Shown: positions 34,830-44,089 of the stretch, in pieces
Layout of the letters: each line of letters opens with the position of its first letter
Numbering within the stretch: position 1 is the stretch's first letter
Source: an uncultured Neomegalonema sp.
Lineage (GTDB): Bacteria > Pseudomonadota > Alphaproteobacteria > Rhodobacterales > Rhodobacteraceae
NCBI GenBank assembly: GCA_938034615.1
Contig: CALHLW010000035.1
Coordinates: forward strand, 1-63,864
Length of the DNA: 63,864 bases
Direction: 5' to 3'
Notes under the pieces: generated by a model
Databases searched by the model: none
What the model was told of the DNA's origin: nothing
What the model saw: the letters and a program-made list of their open reading frames with translations, nothing else
Made by a program: the position numbers and the translations under genes

Positions 34830-36824
34830 CTATTCCGCCGCCGTCGGGAGGAGTTGCGGAAACTCGATCAGCAACGCCTCGAAGAGCGCCCGCACGTCGT
34901 CGCCATTCGTCGCCGGAGCCTCCTTAGCGGCGATGGCGGCGAAGATGCGGTGCTTGGCGTAGAAGCGCCAATGCACCGGCAGGCTGGCGAGGCACTCGGT
35001 CAGCGCATCGTAATTGGCATCGGTCCATACCGCTTCGAACGCCTCACGTCGGGAGCCGAGATCGTAGAAGCCGTCATCCTTCCCCGGCGCGGCCCTTTCG
35101 GCTCGCAAAGCGTCGGTTGCCGGAATGTCGATGCCACCCTCACCAATCACAACACTATAGGCATCCCGCGCATGATCGGCGGTCACCCAGCCGCGCCTGT
35201 AATCCAGCAGCACGGCCTGCGGGTCGCGTGTCAGCGGATCGCCCCAACCGCCCGCCCCGCCGCAAGTGACATGAATGATGTCGCCCGGCCCCATACTCAG
35301 GATATCGGTGTTCCGAAGATTCACTTCATGGTCAGTGTCGGGGTTCTTGATGAATTTCGACGCTCCGCCCGCCTTGCCGCCTGCGATGCCCCAGCCAGTG
35401 AAGGTGGTGCGGTCGCGGTTGCGGGCGGTTACTTTGGTATTCGGTGAGAACGCCTGAAACACCATGTCGGTGCCAAGGCCCCCCCGGTGTTTGCCGGGTC
35501 CGGCGGAATCCTGCGCCAACCCGTAGCGCAGCACCTTGATCCCGGCCTCGACCTCGTTAATCTCGACCGGGGTGTTCTTGAGGAAGCCCTGATTGGCACC
35601 AGAGCCATCTGTCCCGTCTCCCGCCGCGCGTCCGCCCGAACCGCCGGTCATCGGATTGATCGCCGCCATGATGCGCCGTCCCGTGCGGTTGTCGATAGTG
35701 TTGACGTTCATGATCGGGCCGCCCGATGCAGGTGCCCCCATCAGGCGATCCGGTGCGGCCTGCGCAAAGGCCCCGAAGGTCAGACCATGCAATCGGTTGC
35801 AACTCAACGTCCGCATCCCCACCGCCGCCGGAAAGACCGGATTGATCATGGTACCGGAGGGCAGGATACAGCGGCAAACCCGCGTGATCCCCGAGTTCAG
35901 AAAGAGCGACGGATCGAGGGAATAGAGGACATAGACCATCCCAACGAGCAGCAGTACATGCCGCTCGTCGCCCCCTGTCGGCATGTTCATCGAGGATTCG
36001 AGCTGCGGGTCGGAACCGGTAAAATCGAAGACCAGTTCATCGCCCTTGATGATCAAGGTCAGCTTCATACGGCAGGGCCAACCGTCGACCGCATCCTCAT
36101 CGATGTAATCCGCGAAGGGGTATGTCCCATCGGGCAGGTCACGCACGATGGCACGGGCCTGCGCCTCCGCATAGTCGAGCAGATCGCCGACGCCTTCCTT
36201 GAAGGTCTCGATCCCGAAGCGCTCGATCATCTCCTTCACCTTGCGCTCACCGGTGTTGCAGGCCGCAATCTGGGCCTTGAGGTCGCCCCAGTTCTGGTCC
36301 GGTGCGCGGACATTGGCGAGGAAGATGTCGAGAACCTGCTGGTTCAACTCGCCTTTCTTGAGGATTTTCGCGGGCGGAATACGGACCCCTTCCTGATGCA
36401 CTTCGGTCAGGGTGCGCGACAGCGAAGCGGGGACCGCGCCGCCCACATCGGTATTGTGGATATGGCCGACCGAGAACGCGACGATCTCGCCCTCGTGGAA
36501 GATCGGCTTCCAGATATGCATGTCGGGTGGATGCGTGCAGACGTAGCCCGAATACGGGTCGTTCGTCATGCAGATATCGCCCTCTTCATACTCATCGATC
36601 ATGCGGATCGCACGACCGTAATTGAGGCCCACGAACCACGTCGCGCCCAGCTCAGTCGGCGTCGCGAAAGTCTCGCCTTCAGGGGTGGTCAGACCAGTGG
36701 TAAAATCCTCGGTTTCCTTCACGAAAGTCGAATGGGCCGTGCGATAGAGCGTAAACGCCATGCTCTCTGCGGCGGCGCGGGTATGGTTCTTCAGGATTTC
36801 CAGTGTGACCTTGTCGATAGCCAT
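34830..36824 (-). CDS. Hydantoinase B / oxoprolinase beta-type subunit (HyuB), copy 2
   Basis: A 664-residue HyuB subunit, about 75 residues longer than copy 1 at the C-terminus. Visible are VTLEILKNHTRAAAESMAFT, FTTGLTTPEGETF, DICMTNDPYSGYVCTHPPDM, VGHIHNTDVGGAVPASLSRT and CGGAGGWGDPLTRDPQAVL. The NDPYxGGxHxPD-type metal segment is better preserved than in copy 1. It follows hyuA copy 2 by 3 bases. Its divergence from copy 1 suggests a second substrate rather than a recent duplication. Confidence 0.88.
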   Translation of the reverse strand: MAIDKVTLEILKNHTRAAAESMAFTLYRTAHSTFVKETEDFTTGLTTPEGETFATPTELGATWFVGLNYGRAIRMIDEYEEGDICMTNDPYSGYVCTHPPDMHIWKPIFHEGEIVAFSVGHIHNTDVGGAVPASLSRTLTEVHQEGVRIPPAKILKKGELNQQVLDIFLANVRAPDQNWGDLKAQIAACNTGERKVKEMIERFGIETFKEGVGDLLDYAEAQARAIVRDLPDGTYPFADYIDEDAVDGWPCRMKLTLIIKGDELVFDFTGSDPQLESSMNMPTGGDERHVLLLVGMVYVLYSLDPSLFLNSGITRVCRCILPSGTMINPVFPAAVGMRTLSCNRLHGLTFGAFAQAAPDRLMGAPASGGPIMNVNTIDNRTGRRIMAAINPMTGGSGGRAAGDGTDGSGANQGFLKNTPVEINEVEAGIKVLRYGLAQDSAGPGKHRGGLGTDMVFQAFSPNTKVTARNRDRTTFTGWGIAGGKAGGASKFIKNPDTDHEVNLRNTDILSMGPGDIIHVTCGGAGGWGDPLTRDPQAVLLDYRRGWVTADHARDAYSVVIGEGGIDIPATDALRAERAAPGKDDGFYDLGSRREAFEAVWTDANYDALTECLASLPVHWRFYAKHRIFAAIAAKEAPATNGDDVRALFEALLIEFPQLLPTAAE

Positions 36825-36827
36825 GCT

Positions 36828-38870
36828 TCAGGCCTCCTGCTCTATGACGAGATTGCCCCAGACGTCGATATGAGCATCGAAGCCGGGGGGAATGATCGTC
36901 GTGCAATCGTCCTGACTGACGACCGCAGGGCCGGTCAGGGTGTTGCCACAGTCGAGTTCTGACCGGGCATAGAGGTTTGCGGTGCGCGCCGCTCCGTCGA
37001 GAAAGATGTCGATATTGCCGACAGGTTTGGCGACGGCATCGGTCATCGTCCCCGGCTGGAAATCCGGTTTCGCGACGCTGCCACTGACGACAAGGCGCAG
37101 GTTGACGATCTGCACCGGCGCTTCGGGGTCGGAATGGTCGTAGACCGCCGCGTGTTCGGCGTGGAAGGCTTCCGCAATCGGCAAAATACGTCCAGCGGAA
37201 ATATCGGCACGCTTCACTTGCGTTTCTATCTCGTAGGATTGGCCCTGATAGCGCATGTCGGCGGTAAAGATCAGGCGGGCCTCGCCCTCGAACCCCTGCT
37301 CGTCGCGCAACCATGCGAGGGCCTGCCGCTCCAGATCGACGGCGTGGCCTTCCAGCACCGCCAGACCGCCCTCATCCAGATCGACGAAGGCAGTGCGGAT
37401 GAAATCATTGCGGATATCGGCGATCAGACCACCATAGGCGGAGAGGACGCCGGGGGTCGGTGGCACGATCACCCGACCTATCCCCAATTCGCGGGCCAGC
37501 AGGCAGGCGGTCATCGGCCCCGCCCCGCCAAACGCCAGCAGCGCGAAGCTTCGCGGATCGGCTCCGTGGCGGGACATCAGTTTGGAAATCTCCAGATACA
37601 TGCCGGAGATCGAGACACGGATGATGCTCTCGGCGGTCTCCTGCAATCCGAGGCCGAGGCGCGTGGCCAGCCCGCCGACCGCACGATCCGCCGCTGCGCG
37701 GTCGAGCGTGACAGCCCCGTAGCCGAGTTCCGCGCCGCCCAGCAGACCGAGCGTGGCGAAGGCATCGGTGATTGCGGGGCGCTCCCCACCTTGGCCATAG
37801 CATGCCGGACCGGGCGTAGAGCCTGCGCTTTCGGGACCGACTTTCAGCATCCCGAAATCATCGATCCAAGCAATCGACCCGCCCCCCTCACCGATGGAGG
37901 TGACGGATACGGTCGGAACGTAGATCGGGAAGTCTCCGACCATCTCCCCCGTTCCGAAGGCGGGCTTGCCATCGCGGATCACTGCGACATCCGCGCTGGT
38001 GCCGCCGACATCGAAACTGAGGACGTCGCTGGCACCAATACGCGCGGCCACGTCCGCCGCCCCGATAACGCCCGATGCCGTGCCGGACAGTAGGGTCTGG
38101 ATCGGATTGGTTTTGCCGAGTTCGGCGGCCATGATTCCACCGTTCGACTTGGTGATGAGCAGTTCCGCCGACACCCCGCTCTTGGCGAGGGCGGCTTGCA
38201 GCGAGCCGATATAATCGGCCACCCGCCGCTGTACGTATCCGGCTACCGTGGAGGTAACGGTGCGCTCGTATTCACGGATGACAGGCCAGACATCGGACGA
38301 AAGCGTGACGGTCATCTCCGGCGCAGCCTCGGCGATGATTCCGCGGACCTCCCGCTCATTATCGGGATTGGAATAAGCGTGAAGCAAGGCGACGACGATG
38401 GTGTCGGCGCCGTCCGCTGTCGCGGCGGCAACGGCGGCGCGCACATCGGCGGCATCCACTGCCGTCTCGACGCTGCCATCCTTGAGCATCCGCTCGGTGA
38501 TGCCATACACGCGCTCACGCGGGGCCAGCGGTGCCGGACGCCGCGAGAAGATGTTGTAGGGATCGGGCACCTTGAGCCGCGCGACTTCGAGAACATCCTC
38601 GAAACCCTGCGTCGTGAAGAGCGCCAGTTCCGCACCACGCCGCTGAATGACGGTGTTCACACCGACCGTCGTGCCGTGGCTGAAATAGCCGATGGAAGAC
38701 GGCTTCAACCCGTAACGCTGGTCGATCTCGGCGATCCCGTTCATCACCTCGGCCCCCGGCGTGGTGGGCGTCGACAGCGTCTTCAGAGTCCTGAGTTCAC
38801 CCGTCTCCTCATCGAGCACACAAAAATCGGTAAAGGTTCCGCCGATATCGACGGCAACGCGGCACTTCAT
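36828..38870 (-). CDS. Hydantoinase A / oxoprolinase alpha-type subunit (HyuA), copy 2
   Basis: A 680-residue HyuA subunit. ASKHA motifs are RVAVDIGGTFTDFCVLDEET at the N-terminus and LSFDVGGTSADVAVIRDGKP in the middle, with FSHGTTVGVNTVIQRRGAEL and FGGAGPMTACLLARELGIGR. Its start overlaps the iclR stop (ATGA), so regulator and enzyme are co-translated. It pairs with hyuB copy 2. Confidence 0.88.
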   Translation of the reverse strand: MKCRVAVDIGGTFTDFCVLDEETGELRTLKTLSTPTTPGAEVMNGIAEIDQRYGLKPSSIGYFSHGTTVGVNTVIQRRGAELALFTTQGFEDVLEVARLKVPDPYNIFSRRPAPLAPRERVYGITERMLKDGSVETAVDAADVRAAVAAATADGADTIVVALLHAYSNPDNEREVRGIIAEAAPEMTVTLSSDVWPVIREYERTVTSTVAGYVQRRVADYIGSLQAALAKSGVSAELLITKSNGGIMAAELGKTNPIQTLLSGTASGVIGAADVAARIGASDVLSFDVGGTSADVAVIRDGKPAFGTGEMVGDFPIYVPTVSVTSIGEGGGSIAWIDDFGMLKVGPESAGSTPGPACYGQGGERPAITDAFATLGLLGGAELGYGAVTLDRAAADRAVGGLATRLGLGLQETAESIIRVSISGMYLEISKLMSRHGADPRSFALLAFGGAGPMTACLLARELGIGRVIVPPTPGVLSAYGGLIADIRNDFIRTAFVDLDEGGLAVLEGHAVDLERQALAWLRDEQGFEGEARLIFTADMRYQGQSYEIETQVKRADISAGRILPIAEAFHAEHAAVYDHSDPEAPVQIVNLRLVVSGSVAKPDFQPGTMTDAVAKPVGNIDIFLDGAARTANLYARSELDCGNTLTGPAVVSQDDCTTIIPPGFDAHIDVWGNLVIEQEA

Positions 38871-39649
38871 GCACTGATCTCCTCGGATCGGGGCTTGTCT
38901 TCGAATACTTCGGCTTCGATCCCCCGCACCGCCTCGATCAAAGCGGCGACGATGATCTGTTGCTTGCGACGGAAACGGGGAGTGACAGTGACGATGTTCA
39001 GGGCCGCATGGGGGCGACCCTCTGCATCGCGGATTGCCACAGCGACTCCGGCGGCCCCCTCGAAACGCTCGTCGATATTGAGGGCGAATCCCTGCGTCCT
39101 GCCCTGCGCGATACGGGCGAGAATGTCGTCCACATCGATCAGGGTCTTGTCCGTCAGGGCAACGCGGTCGGTTTCTTCCAAATACCGCCGCACCCGTTCT
39201 TCCGGCAGGTATGCCATGACCGCATACCCCATGGCGGTGCAGTACCCCGGCAAGATGGGCGTTTGCGACACGTCATAGCGGATCGCAAGCGGGCTGACCC
39301 GGTGCGCGAGAATACGGATATCGAGTCCCGGCGTCGGGGCCGCGAGGACGACGCTTTCCTCATGCGTTTCCAGCAATCGGTCGAGCCATGGCTGGGCCGC
39401 GCGGTAGATGCGCCCCGCGGCACCGCCGATCCACCCCCCTTCGCGAAGGGCCGGTGTCAGGCGGAATCGCTCGTCTTCGTCGCGCTGGATATAACCACGC
39501 TGCTCCAGTGTACTCATCAGCATATGCGTCGAACTCTTGGGCAGGCTGAGGATTTTCACAACATCGCGCAAGGCAAGCGCCCGGTCGCTCGACGCGAATA
39601 ATTCGACGATGTCCAGAACACGGCGCGCAGATTTAACCTGATTGTCCAT
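38867..39649 (-). CDS. IclR-family transcriptional regulator
   Basis: A 260-residue IclR regulator: winged helix at about 8-70 (VLDIVELFASSDRALALRDV; LSLPKSSTHMLMSTLEQRGY) and an IclR effector domain (SVVLAAPTPGLDIRILAHRV; YCTAMGYAVMAYLPEERVRR; GAAGVAVAIRDAEGRPHAAL). It is the first gene of the leftward hyu operon and is divergent from the rightward SDR/ABC/Rieske operon, so it probably controls both and its own synthesis through the 39650-39745 intergenic region. Confidence 0.9.
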   Translation of the reverse strand: MDNQVKSARRVLDIVELFASSDRALALRDVVKILSLPKSSTHMLMSTLEQRGYIQRDEDERFRLTPALREGGWIGGAAGRIYRAAQPWLDRLLETHEESVVLAAPTPGLDIRILAHRVSPLAIRYDVSQTPILPGYCTAMGYAVMAYLPEERVRRYLEETDRVALTDKTLIDVDDILARIAQGRTQGFALNIDERFEGAAGVAVAIRDAEGRPHAALNIVTVTPRFRRKQQIIVAALIEAVRGIEAEVFEDKPRSEEISA

Positions 39650-39684
39650 ATATGTGACCGTATGTCCCGATGTGCGGATAAAGA

Positions 39685-39710
39685 TTGACGCTTGGTTAAC
39701 GCTACGTCAA
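39685..39710. promoter_or_regulatory. Candidate IclR operator between divergent operons
   Basis: TTGACG (39685-39690) and CGTCAA (39705-39710) form an inverted repeat with 14 bases between, and the centre GGTTAAC adds a GTT/AAC inner match. It lies in the 96-base gap between the iclR start and the divergent SDR gene. The left arm could also serve as a -35 element of the rightward promoter, which would fit repression. Confidence 0.45.
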
Positions 39711-39745
39711 TGTTTGAGTCGGTTTCACAGTTCAGACGGGGTCCG

Positions 39746-40504
39746 ATGGCGGAACTGGATCAGAAAGTGGCAATCGTTACAGGGGGCGCGCGTGGCATCG
39801 GTCGCGGATGTGCCCTCGCTCTGGCCGAACACGGCCATGCGGTTGCTCTGGTCGATGTTCTGGTGCCGGAAATGGCGAAGACGAAGCTAGAGATCGAAGG
39901 TCTGGGAGTACCCTGCCTGACCTTCGAAGCCGACGTGTCCGACCATGCACGGGCAAAGACCGTCGTGGCCGAGTTACTCGCGGCATGGGGCCGCATCGAC
40001 GTCCTGATCAACAATGCGGGCCGCTCCATGCCGATCGGGATCGACGAGATTACCGAGGACCAGTGGGACTCCGCCATCGACGTGAACCTGAAGAGTTGCT
40101 TCAACTACATTCAGGCGGTGGTGCCGACGATGCGCGCGCGGGGATTTGGGCGGATCGTCTCCATGTCGTCGCTCAACGCCCATTCGGGCGGCGTGACTGC
40201 AGCGGTCAGCCGCTTTGCCTATGCGGCGGCCAAAGCCGGGATCGTCGGGATGACACGTGCGCTGGCCAAGGAACTCGGGCCGGATATCGCGGTGAACTGC
40301 GTCTGTCCGGGCCTCATCAAGACCGAGATCACCAAGAATGCGGTCATTCGCGAGCGTGAACCGCAACTGATCGAGGGGATCGCGCTCAAACGCTGTGGTA
40401 CGCCGCAGGATGTGGCGGGGCTGGTCGCTTATCTCGCCACGACGGAGCCGAATTTCATCACGGGGCAAGACATCACCATCGACGGATTCCAGTGGAACAG
40501 ATGA
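39746..40504 (+). CDS. Short-chain dehydrogenase/reductase (SDR), second
   Basis: A 252-residue classical SDR: VAIVTGGARGIGRGCALALA, LINNAGRSMPIG (NNAG), the Ser in IVSMSSLNAHSG and the catalytic FAYAAAKAGIVGMTRALAKE; it ends NFITGQDITIDGFQWNR. It heads the rightward operon under probable IclR control, followed by the importer. ATG 39746 is chosen from homology; in-frame starts at 39692 and 39710 fall within or at the edge of the putative operator. Confidence 0.87.
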   Translation: MAELDQKVAIVTGGARGIGRGCALALAEHGHAVALVDVLVPEMAKTKLEIEGLGVPCLTFEADVSDHARAKTVVAELLAAWGRIDVLINNAGRSMPIGIDEITEDQWDSAIDVNLKSCFNYIQAVVPTMRARGFGRIVSMSSLNAHSGGVTAAVSRFAYAAAKAGIVGMTRALAKELGPDIAVNCVCPGLIKTEITKNAVIREREPQLIEGIALKRCGTPQDVAGLVAYLATTEPNFITGQDITIDGFQWNR

Positions 40505-40559
40505 ACCATTGAAATCCTGGCGAGAGCAGGCACGGAGACACATTCAGAAAGGAACGGCG

Positions 40560-42137
40560 ATGACACTCTTATCTCTGAAGCACGGCTTGGCCCGGTTCGG
40601 TGCGGCAGCGTTTCTGGCGCTCGGTGCACTGACCGCCCAGCCGATGACAGCAATAGCGGGCGGCAAGTTCGTGTTCGCCAACTCATCGGCCTATGACACG
40701 CTCGACCCCCATGCGGTGTTCGACGTGGGCCGCGTCGCCTCGCGCATCAACATGTATGACGGCCTGATGCGCTGGCAGGACAATCCTCCGGTCCTGAAGC
40801 CATGGCTCGCCGAGAAGGTGGATGTCTCCGATGACGGCCTGACCTACACGTTCACGCTGCGCGATGCGAAATTCCACGATGGCTCGCCGGTCGAAGCCTC
40901 CGACGTGGTCTATTCCATCGACCGCATTCTGGAGATGAAGAAGGGGGCCTATTCGCTCTTCGAAGGCACCATCGCGATAGGATCGACCAAGGCCCCTGAC
41001 GCGAAGACGGTCGTGTTCACCCTCTCGAAGCCCTCGGCGGTCTTCCTCGCCACCGTGCCGGAAATTTACGTCGTGAATGAGGAAGTCGTGACGGCAAATT
41101 ACGACGGCGACGATCTGGGAACCACATGGCTGTCGAAGAATGGCGCGGGGTCCGGTTCGTTCAAGCTCAAACGCTACGATCCCGCAATCGGCTGGCAGGC
41201 CGAGCGTTTCGACGATCACTTCTTCGGCTGGGACATGGTCGATGACCCGCTCGATTCCATCGAGTTCCGCACCGTGGTGGAGATCAACAGCCGCGTGCTG
41301 GGCCTGATGAACGGCGATTTCCACGGCACTGACGGCTATCTGCCGCAGGATCAGGTGAAACGCCTGCGCGACAGCGACGACGTCTATGTGGATGAGCAGG
41401 AATCCATGCGGATTTTCTACTCGATCATCCATAATGGGCGCGAGCCGATGAGCGACCAGAACTTCCGCAAAGCGCTCAGCTATTCGTTCGATTACGATGG
41501 GTTCATCAATGATATCCTTTCCGGGTCGGTGGCTCGCGATCCAGTTCCGCTGCCCAACAATATGTGGGGTGCGCCAGCGGATGTGGAGGGCTACACTTAC
41601 GATCTAGAGAAGGCGAAGGAATATCTCGACAAGGTCGAGGGCGATATCCCGGAGATCACCATCGGCGCGCTTGCAGGCTATGGCCAGACCGAACAGGCCG
41701 CCGCCCTGCTCCAGAACGGTCTCAACAAGATCGGCATCAAGACGAAGATCGTGGCCGAGCCATGGCCCGTCGCCTCGGGCAAAATGCGCGACGAGGAGCA
41801 GATGTACGACCTGCTGTTCCTCTGGAAATCGACCTATTACGCCGATCCAAACAACTGGTTGGGCGAGATGTATGCCTGCGAACAGATCGGGGCGCGCAAC
41901 AACTCGTGGTACTGCAACGAGGAGGTGGACAAGCTGCTCTCGGAAGCGCGGACCAGCACCGATCAGGAACTGCGCAAGGCCAATTACGAAAAGGCCAACA
42001 TGATGCTGATGGAGGATGCCGCCGGTATCTACATCTACAACACCAAGTGGTTCGGCCCCTTCAACAAGAAGGTCAAGGGCGTGCGTTTCTCTCCCATCGG
42101 CAACGGTCAGGAGATGCGCTGGGTCTCGATGGAGTAA
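40560..42137 (+). CDS. Peptide/opine-type ABC transporter substrate-binding protein
   Basis: A 525-residue family-5 solute-binding protein. The signal peptide is MTLLSLKHGLARFGAAAFLA to about TAIAG. The mature part has the DppA/OppA landmarks FVFANSSAYDTLDPHAVFDV, LAEKVDVSDDGLTYTFTLRD and FHDGSPVEASDVVYSIDRIL. It captures a periplasmic di- or oligopeptide-like or other amine solute for the adjacent permeases. AAAGGAACG precedes the ATG. A hairpin with a T-rich tail at 42153-42180 separates it from the permease genes, consistent with over-production of the binding protein. Confidence 0.9.
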   Translation: MTLLSLKHGLARFGAAAFLALGALTAQPMTAIAGGKFVFANSSAYDTLDPHAVFDVGRVASRINMYDGLMRWQDNPPVLKPWLAEKVDVSDDGLTYTFTLRDAKFHDGSPVEASDVVYSIDRILEMKKGAYSLFEGTIAIGSTKAPDAKTVVFTLSKPSAVFLATVPEIYVVNEEVVTANYDGDDLGTTWLSKNGAGSGSFKLKRYDPAIGWQAERFDDHFFGWDMVDDPLDSIEFRTVVEINSRVLGLMNGDFHGTDGYLPQDQVKRLRDSDDVYVDEQESMRIFYSIIHNGREPMSDQNFRKALSYSFDYDGFINDILSGSVARDPVPLPNNMWGAPADVEGYTYDLEKAKEYLDKVEGDIPEITIGALAGYGQTEQAAALLQNGLNKIGIKTKIVAEPWPVASGKMRDEEQMYDLLFLWKSTYYADPNNWLGEMYACEQIGARNNSWYCNEEVDKLLSEARTSTDQELRKANYEKANMMLMEDAAGIYIYNTKWFGPFNKKVKGVRFSPIGNGQEMRWVSME

Positions 42138-42152
42138 CCCTCTGACGGTTTC

Positions 42153-42180
42153 GTGCGGCCTGTCGCGGGCCGCACGTTTT
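42153..42180 (+). terminator. Attenuating terminator after the binding-protein gene
   Basis: GTGCGGCC (42153-42160) pairs with GGCCGCAC (42168-42175) around TGTCGCG and is followed by GTTTT. Placed between the binding-protein and permease genes, it probably lets only part of the transcripts continue. Confidence 0.65.
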
Positions 42181-42227
42181 CTACGACTGGAGTATCCTGT
42201 GACCCACCTTGATCGCCTCTCACGCTG

Positions 42228-43232
42228 ATGCGCGTACTGGTCCTCATCGTCAACCGGTTGCTCTGGTTCGTGCCCACGTTGCTGGGCCTGCTAATCATCA
42301 CCTTCACGATCACGCACATTATCCCCTCTGATCCGATTGCCTTCATTGCAGGTGACAATGCGAGCGCCGAACAGATCGCGCAGTTGAAGGAAAAATTCGG
42401 CATCGACAAGCCGATCCCCGTCCAGCTCTGGAACTACATTGTCGGCGTTGCGCAGGGCGATTTCGGGAAAAGCCTCTACACCCAGCGCCCCATCGCCGAC
42501 GATCTCGTCTCCCGCTTGCCCGCGACGCTGGAACTGACCCTTGTAGCGGTGCTGCTTGCCGCGATCATCGGTATTCCGCTCGGTGTCCTTGCAGCGGTGA
42601 ACCGCAATTCATGGATCGACCACATCCTGCGGATTTTCACCGTCTCCGGCCTCGCGATTGCCGCGTTCTGGCTTGCGATCCTGTTCCAGCTTCTCTTCGC
42701 GATGGAATGGGGGCTGACGCCGTTGCAGGGCCGGGTCGATGGATGGGGACCGGATGTCGTGACCGGGTTCTTCCTGATCGATTCTCTCATCATGGGCGAC
42801 TGGGCGGTGTTCTGGGATGTCGTTCATCACATGATCCTGCCTGCCATCACCCTGGCCTTTCCGGCAATGGCAACCGTAATGCGATTCACACGTGCGGGCG
42901 TTCTCGATGCGATCAACTCCAATTACGTTGATTACCAGCAGGCCATGGGCGTACCGCGCCGCGTGGTGATCTGGCGTTACGTTCTGCGCAATGCGCTGAT
43001 CGGGACGGTCACGCAGCTTGGCCTGATCTTCGGCTCACTGATCGCAAACGGCGTGGTGGTGGAGGCGGTGTTCGACTGGCCGGGGCTGGGCCTCTATGCG
43101 GTGCAGTCGATCCTGCAATCGGATTACAATGCGATCATGGGCTTTACGCTCGTCATGGGCACGATCTTCATCATCGCGAACCTGCTGGTCGATATCACCC
43201 ATGGCCTGATCGACCCCCGCGAGGCACGCTGA
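42228..43232 (+). CDS. ABC transporter permease, DppB type
   Basis: A 334-residue inner-membrane permease. It starts VLVLIVNRLLWFVPTLLGLL with the family LxxFxxxHxxPSDP element, contains the periplasmic FGIDKPIPVQLWNYI and GDFGKSLYTQRPI segments, and the EAA loop YQQAMGVPRRVVIWRYVLRN. It forms the heterodimeric channel with the following DppC-type gene; stop and start share one base (TGATG). Confidence 0.9.
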   Translation: MRVLVLIVNRLLWFVPTLLGLLIITFTITHIIPSDPIAFIAGDNASAEQIAQLKEKFGIDKPIPVQLWNYIVGVAQGDFGKSLYTQRPIADDLVSRLPATLELTLVAVLLAAIIGIPLGVLAAVNRNSWIDHILRIFTVSGLAIAAFWLAILFQLLFAMEWGLTPLQGRVDGWGPDVVTGFFLIDSLIMGDWAVFWDVVHHMILPAITLAFPAMATVMRFTRAGVLDAINSNYVDYQQAMGVPRRVVIWRYVLRNALIGTVTQLGLIFGSLIANGVVVEAVFDWPGLGLYAVQSILQSDYNAIMGFTLVMGTIFIIANLLVDITHGLIDPREAR

Positions 43233-44089
43233 TGAAGACAGCCCTGTTCCTGCTCCGCAAGCTCGCCTCGGATCGCACGGCAGCCTTGGGCGCGTTGCTG
43301 ATCCTGATGCTCGTCGTCGCCGCCATCGCAGCGCCCGTGCTGTCCACCCATCCCGGCGACGTATCGGAGTTCCATCCGCCCGAACGCCTGCAAGGCCCCT
43401 CGCTGGAGCATTTCTTCGGTACGGATCGAATGGGGTCCGATATCTATTCGCGCATCCTGTTCGGGGCGCGCATCACGATCTCGATTGCCGTGATCGCTAT
43501 CGGAGTCTCGGTGCTGATCGGCGTGCCGATAGGCTTGATCGCAGGGTACTATCGCAACTGGGTGTCCGATGCGCTGATGCGGGTATCCGACGTCTTTCTC
43601 GCCGTGCCGCAGATCGTGCTGGCCATTGCTATCGCGCAGACACTCGGGCCGAGCATCGAAAATGTCATCCTCGCGCTCTCGGTAACGTATTGGCCCTTCT
43701 GGGCGCGGCTGGTCTATTCGGAAACGCGCTCGGCGCTGAACGAAACCTATGTGGAGGCGTCCATCGCGCTGGGGGCCTCGCCGTGGCGGGTGATGCTGCT
43801 GCATGTGCTGCCCAACATCTCCTCCTCGGTCATCGTCCGCACGACCATCGGCATGGGCGGGACGATCCTGACGGCGGCGACCTTGGGCTTCCTCGGCCTT
43901 GGCCCCCCTGCCCCGACCCCCGAATGGGGACGGATGATCGCGGAGAGCCGCGAGTTCCTGCCCGAAGCGTGGTGGTACGCTACCGCGCCGGGGCTGGCGA
44001 TCTTTCTGGTGGTGATGGGGTTCAACCTGCTTGGCGACGGGCTGCGCGACATCCTCGACCCCCGCACGCGGCGGTCTGTCGATGGGTGA
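43232..44089 (+). CDS. ABC transporter permease, DppC type
   Basis: A 285-residue permease with the DppC pattern: FFGTDRMGSDIYSRILFGAR, LIAGYYRNWVSDALMRVSDV and the EAA loop TYVEASIALGASPWRVMLLH, ending NLLGDGLRDILDPRTRRSVD. Its ATG overlaps the DppB-type stop, and its 3' end overlaps the next ATPase gene by 8 bases. Confidence 0.9.
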   Translation: MKTALFLLRKLASDRTAALGALLILMLVVAAIAAPVLSTHPGDVSEFHPPERLQGPSLEHFFGTDRMGSDIYSRILFGARITISIAVIAIGVSVLIGVPIGLIAGYYRNWVSDALMRVSDVFLAVPQIVLAIAIAQTLGPSIENVILALSVTYWPFWARLVYSETRSALNETYVEASIALGASPWRVMLLHVLPNISSSVIVRTTIGMGGTILTAATLGFLGLGPPAPTPEWGRMIAESREFLPEAWWYATAPGLAIFLVVMGFNLLGDGLRDILDPRTRRSVDG

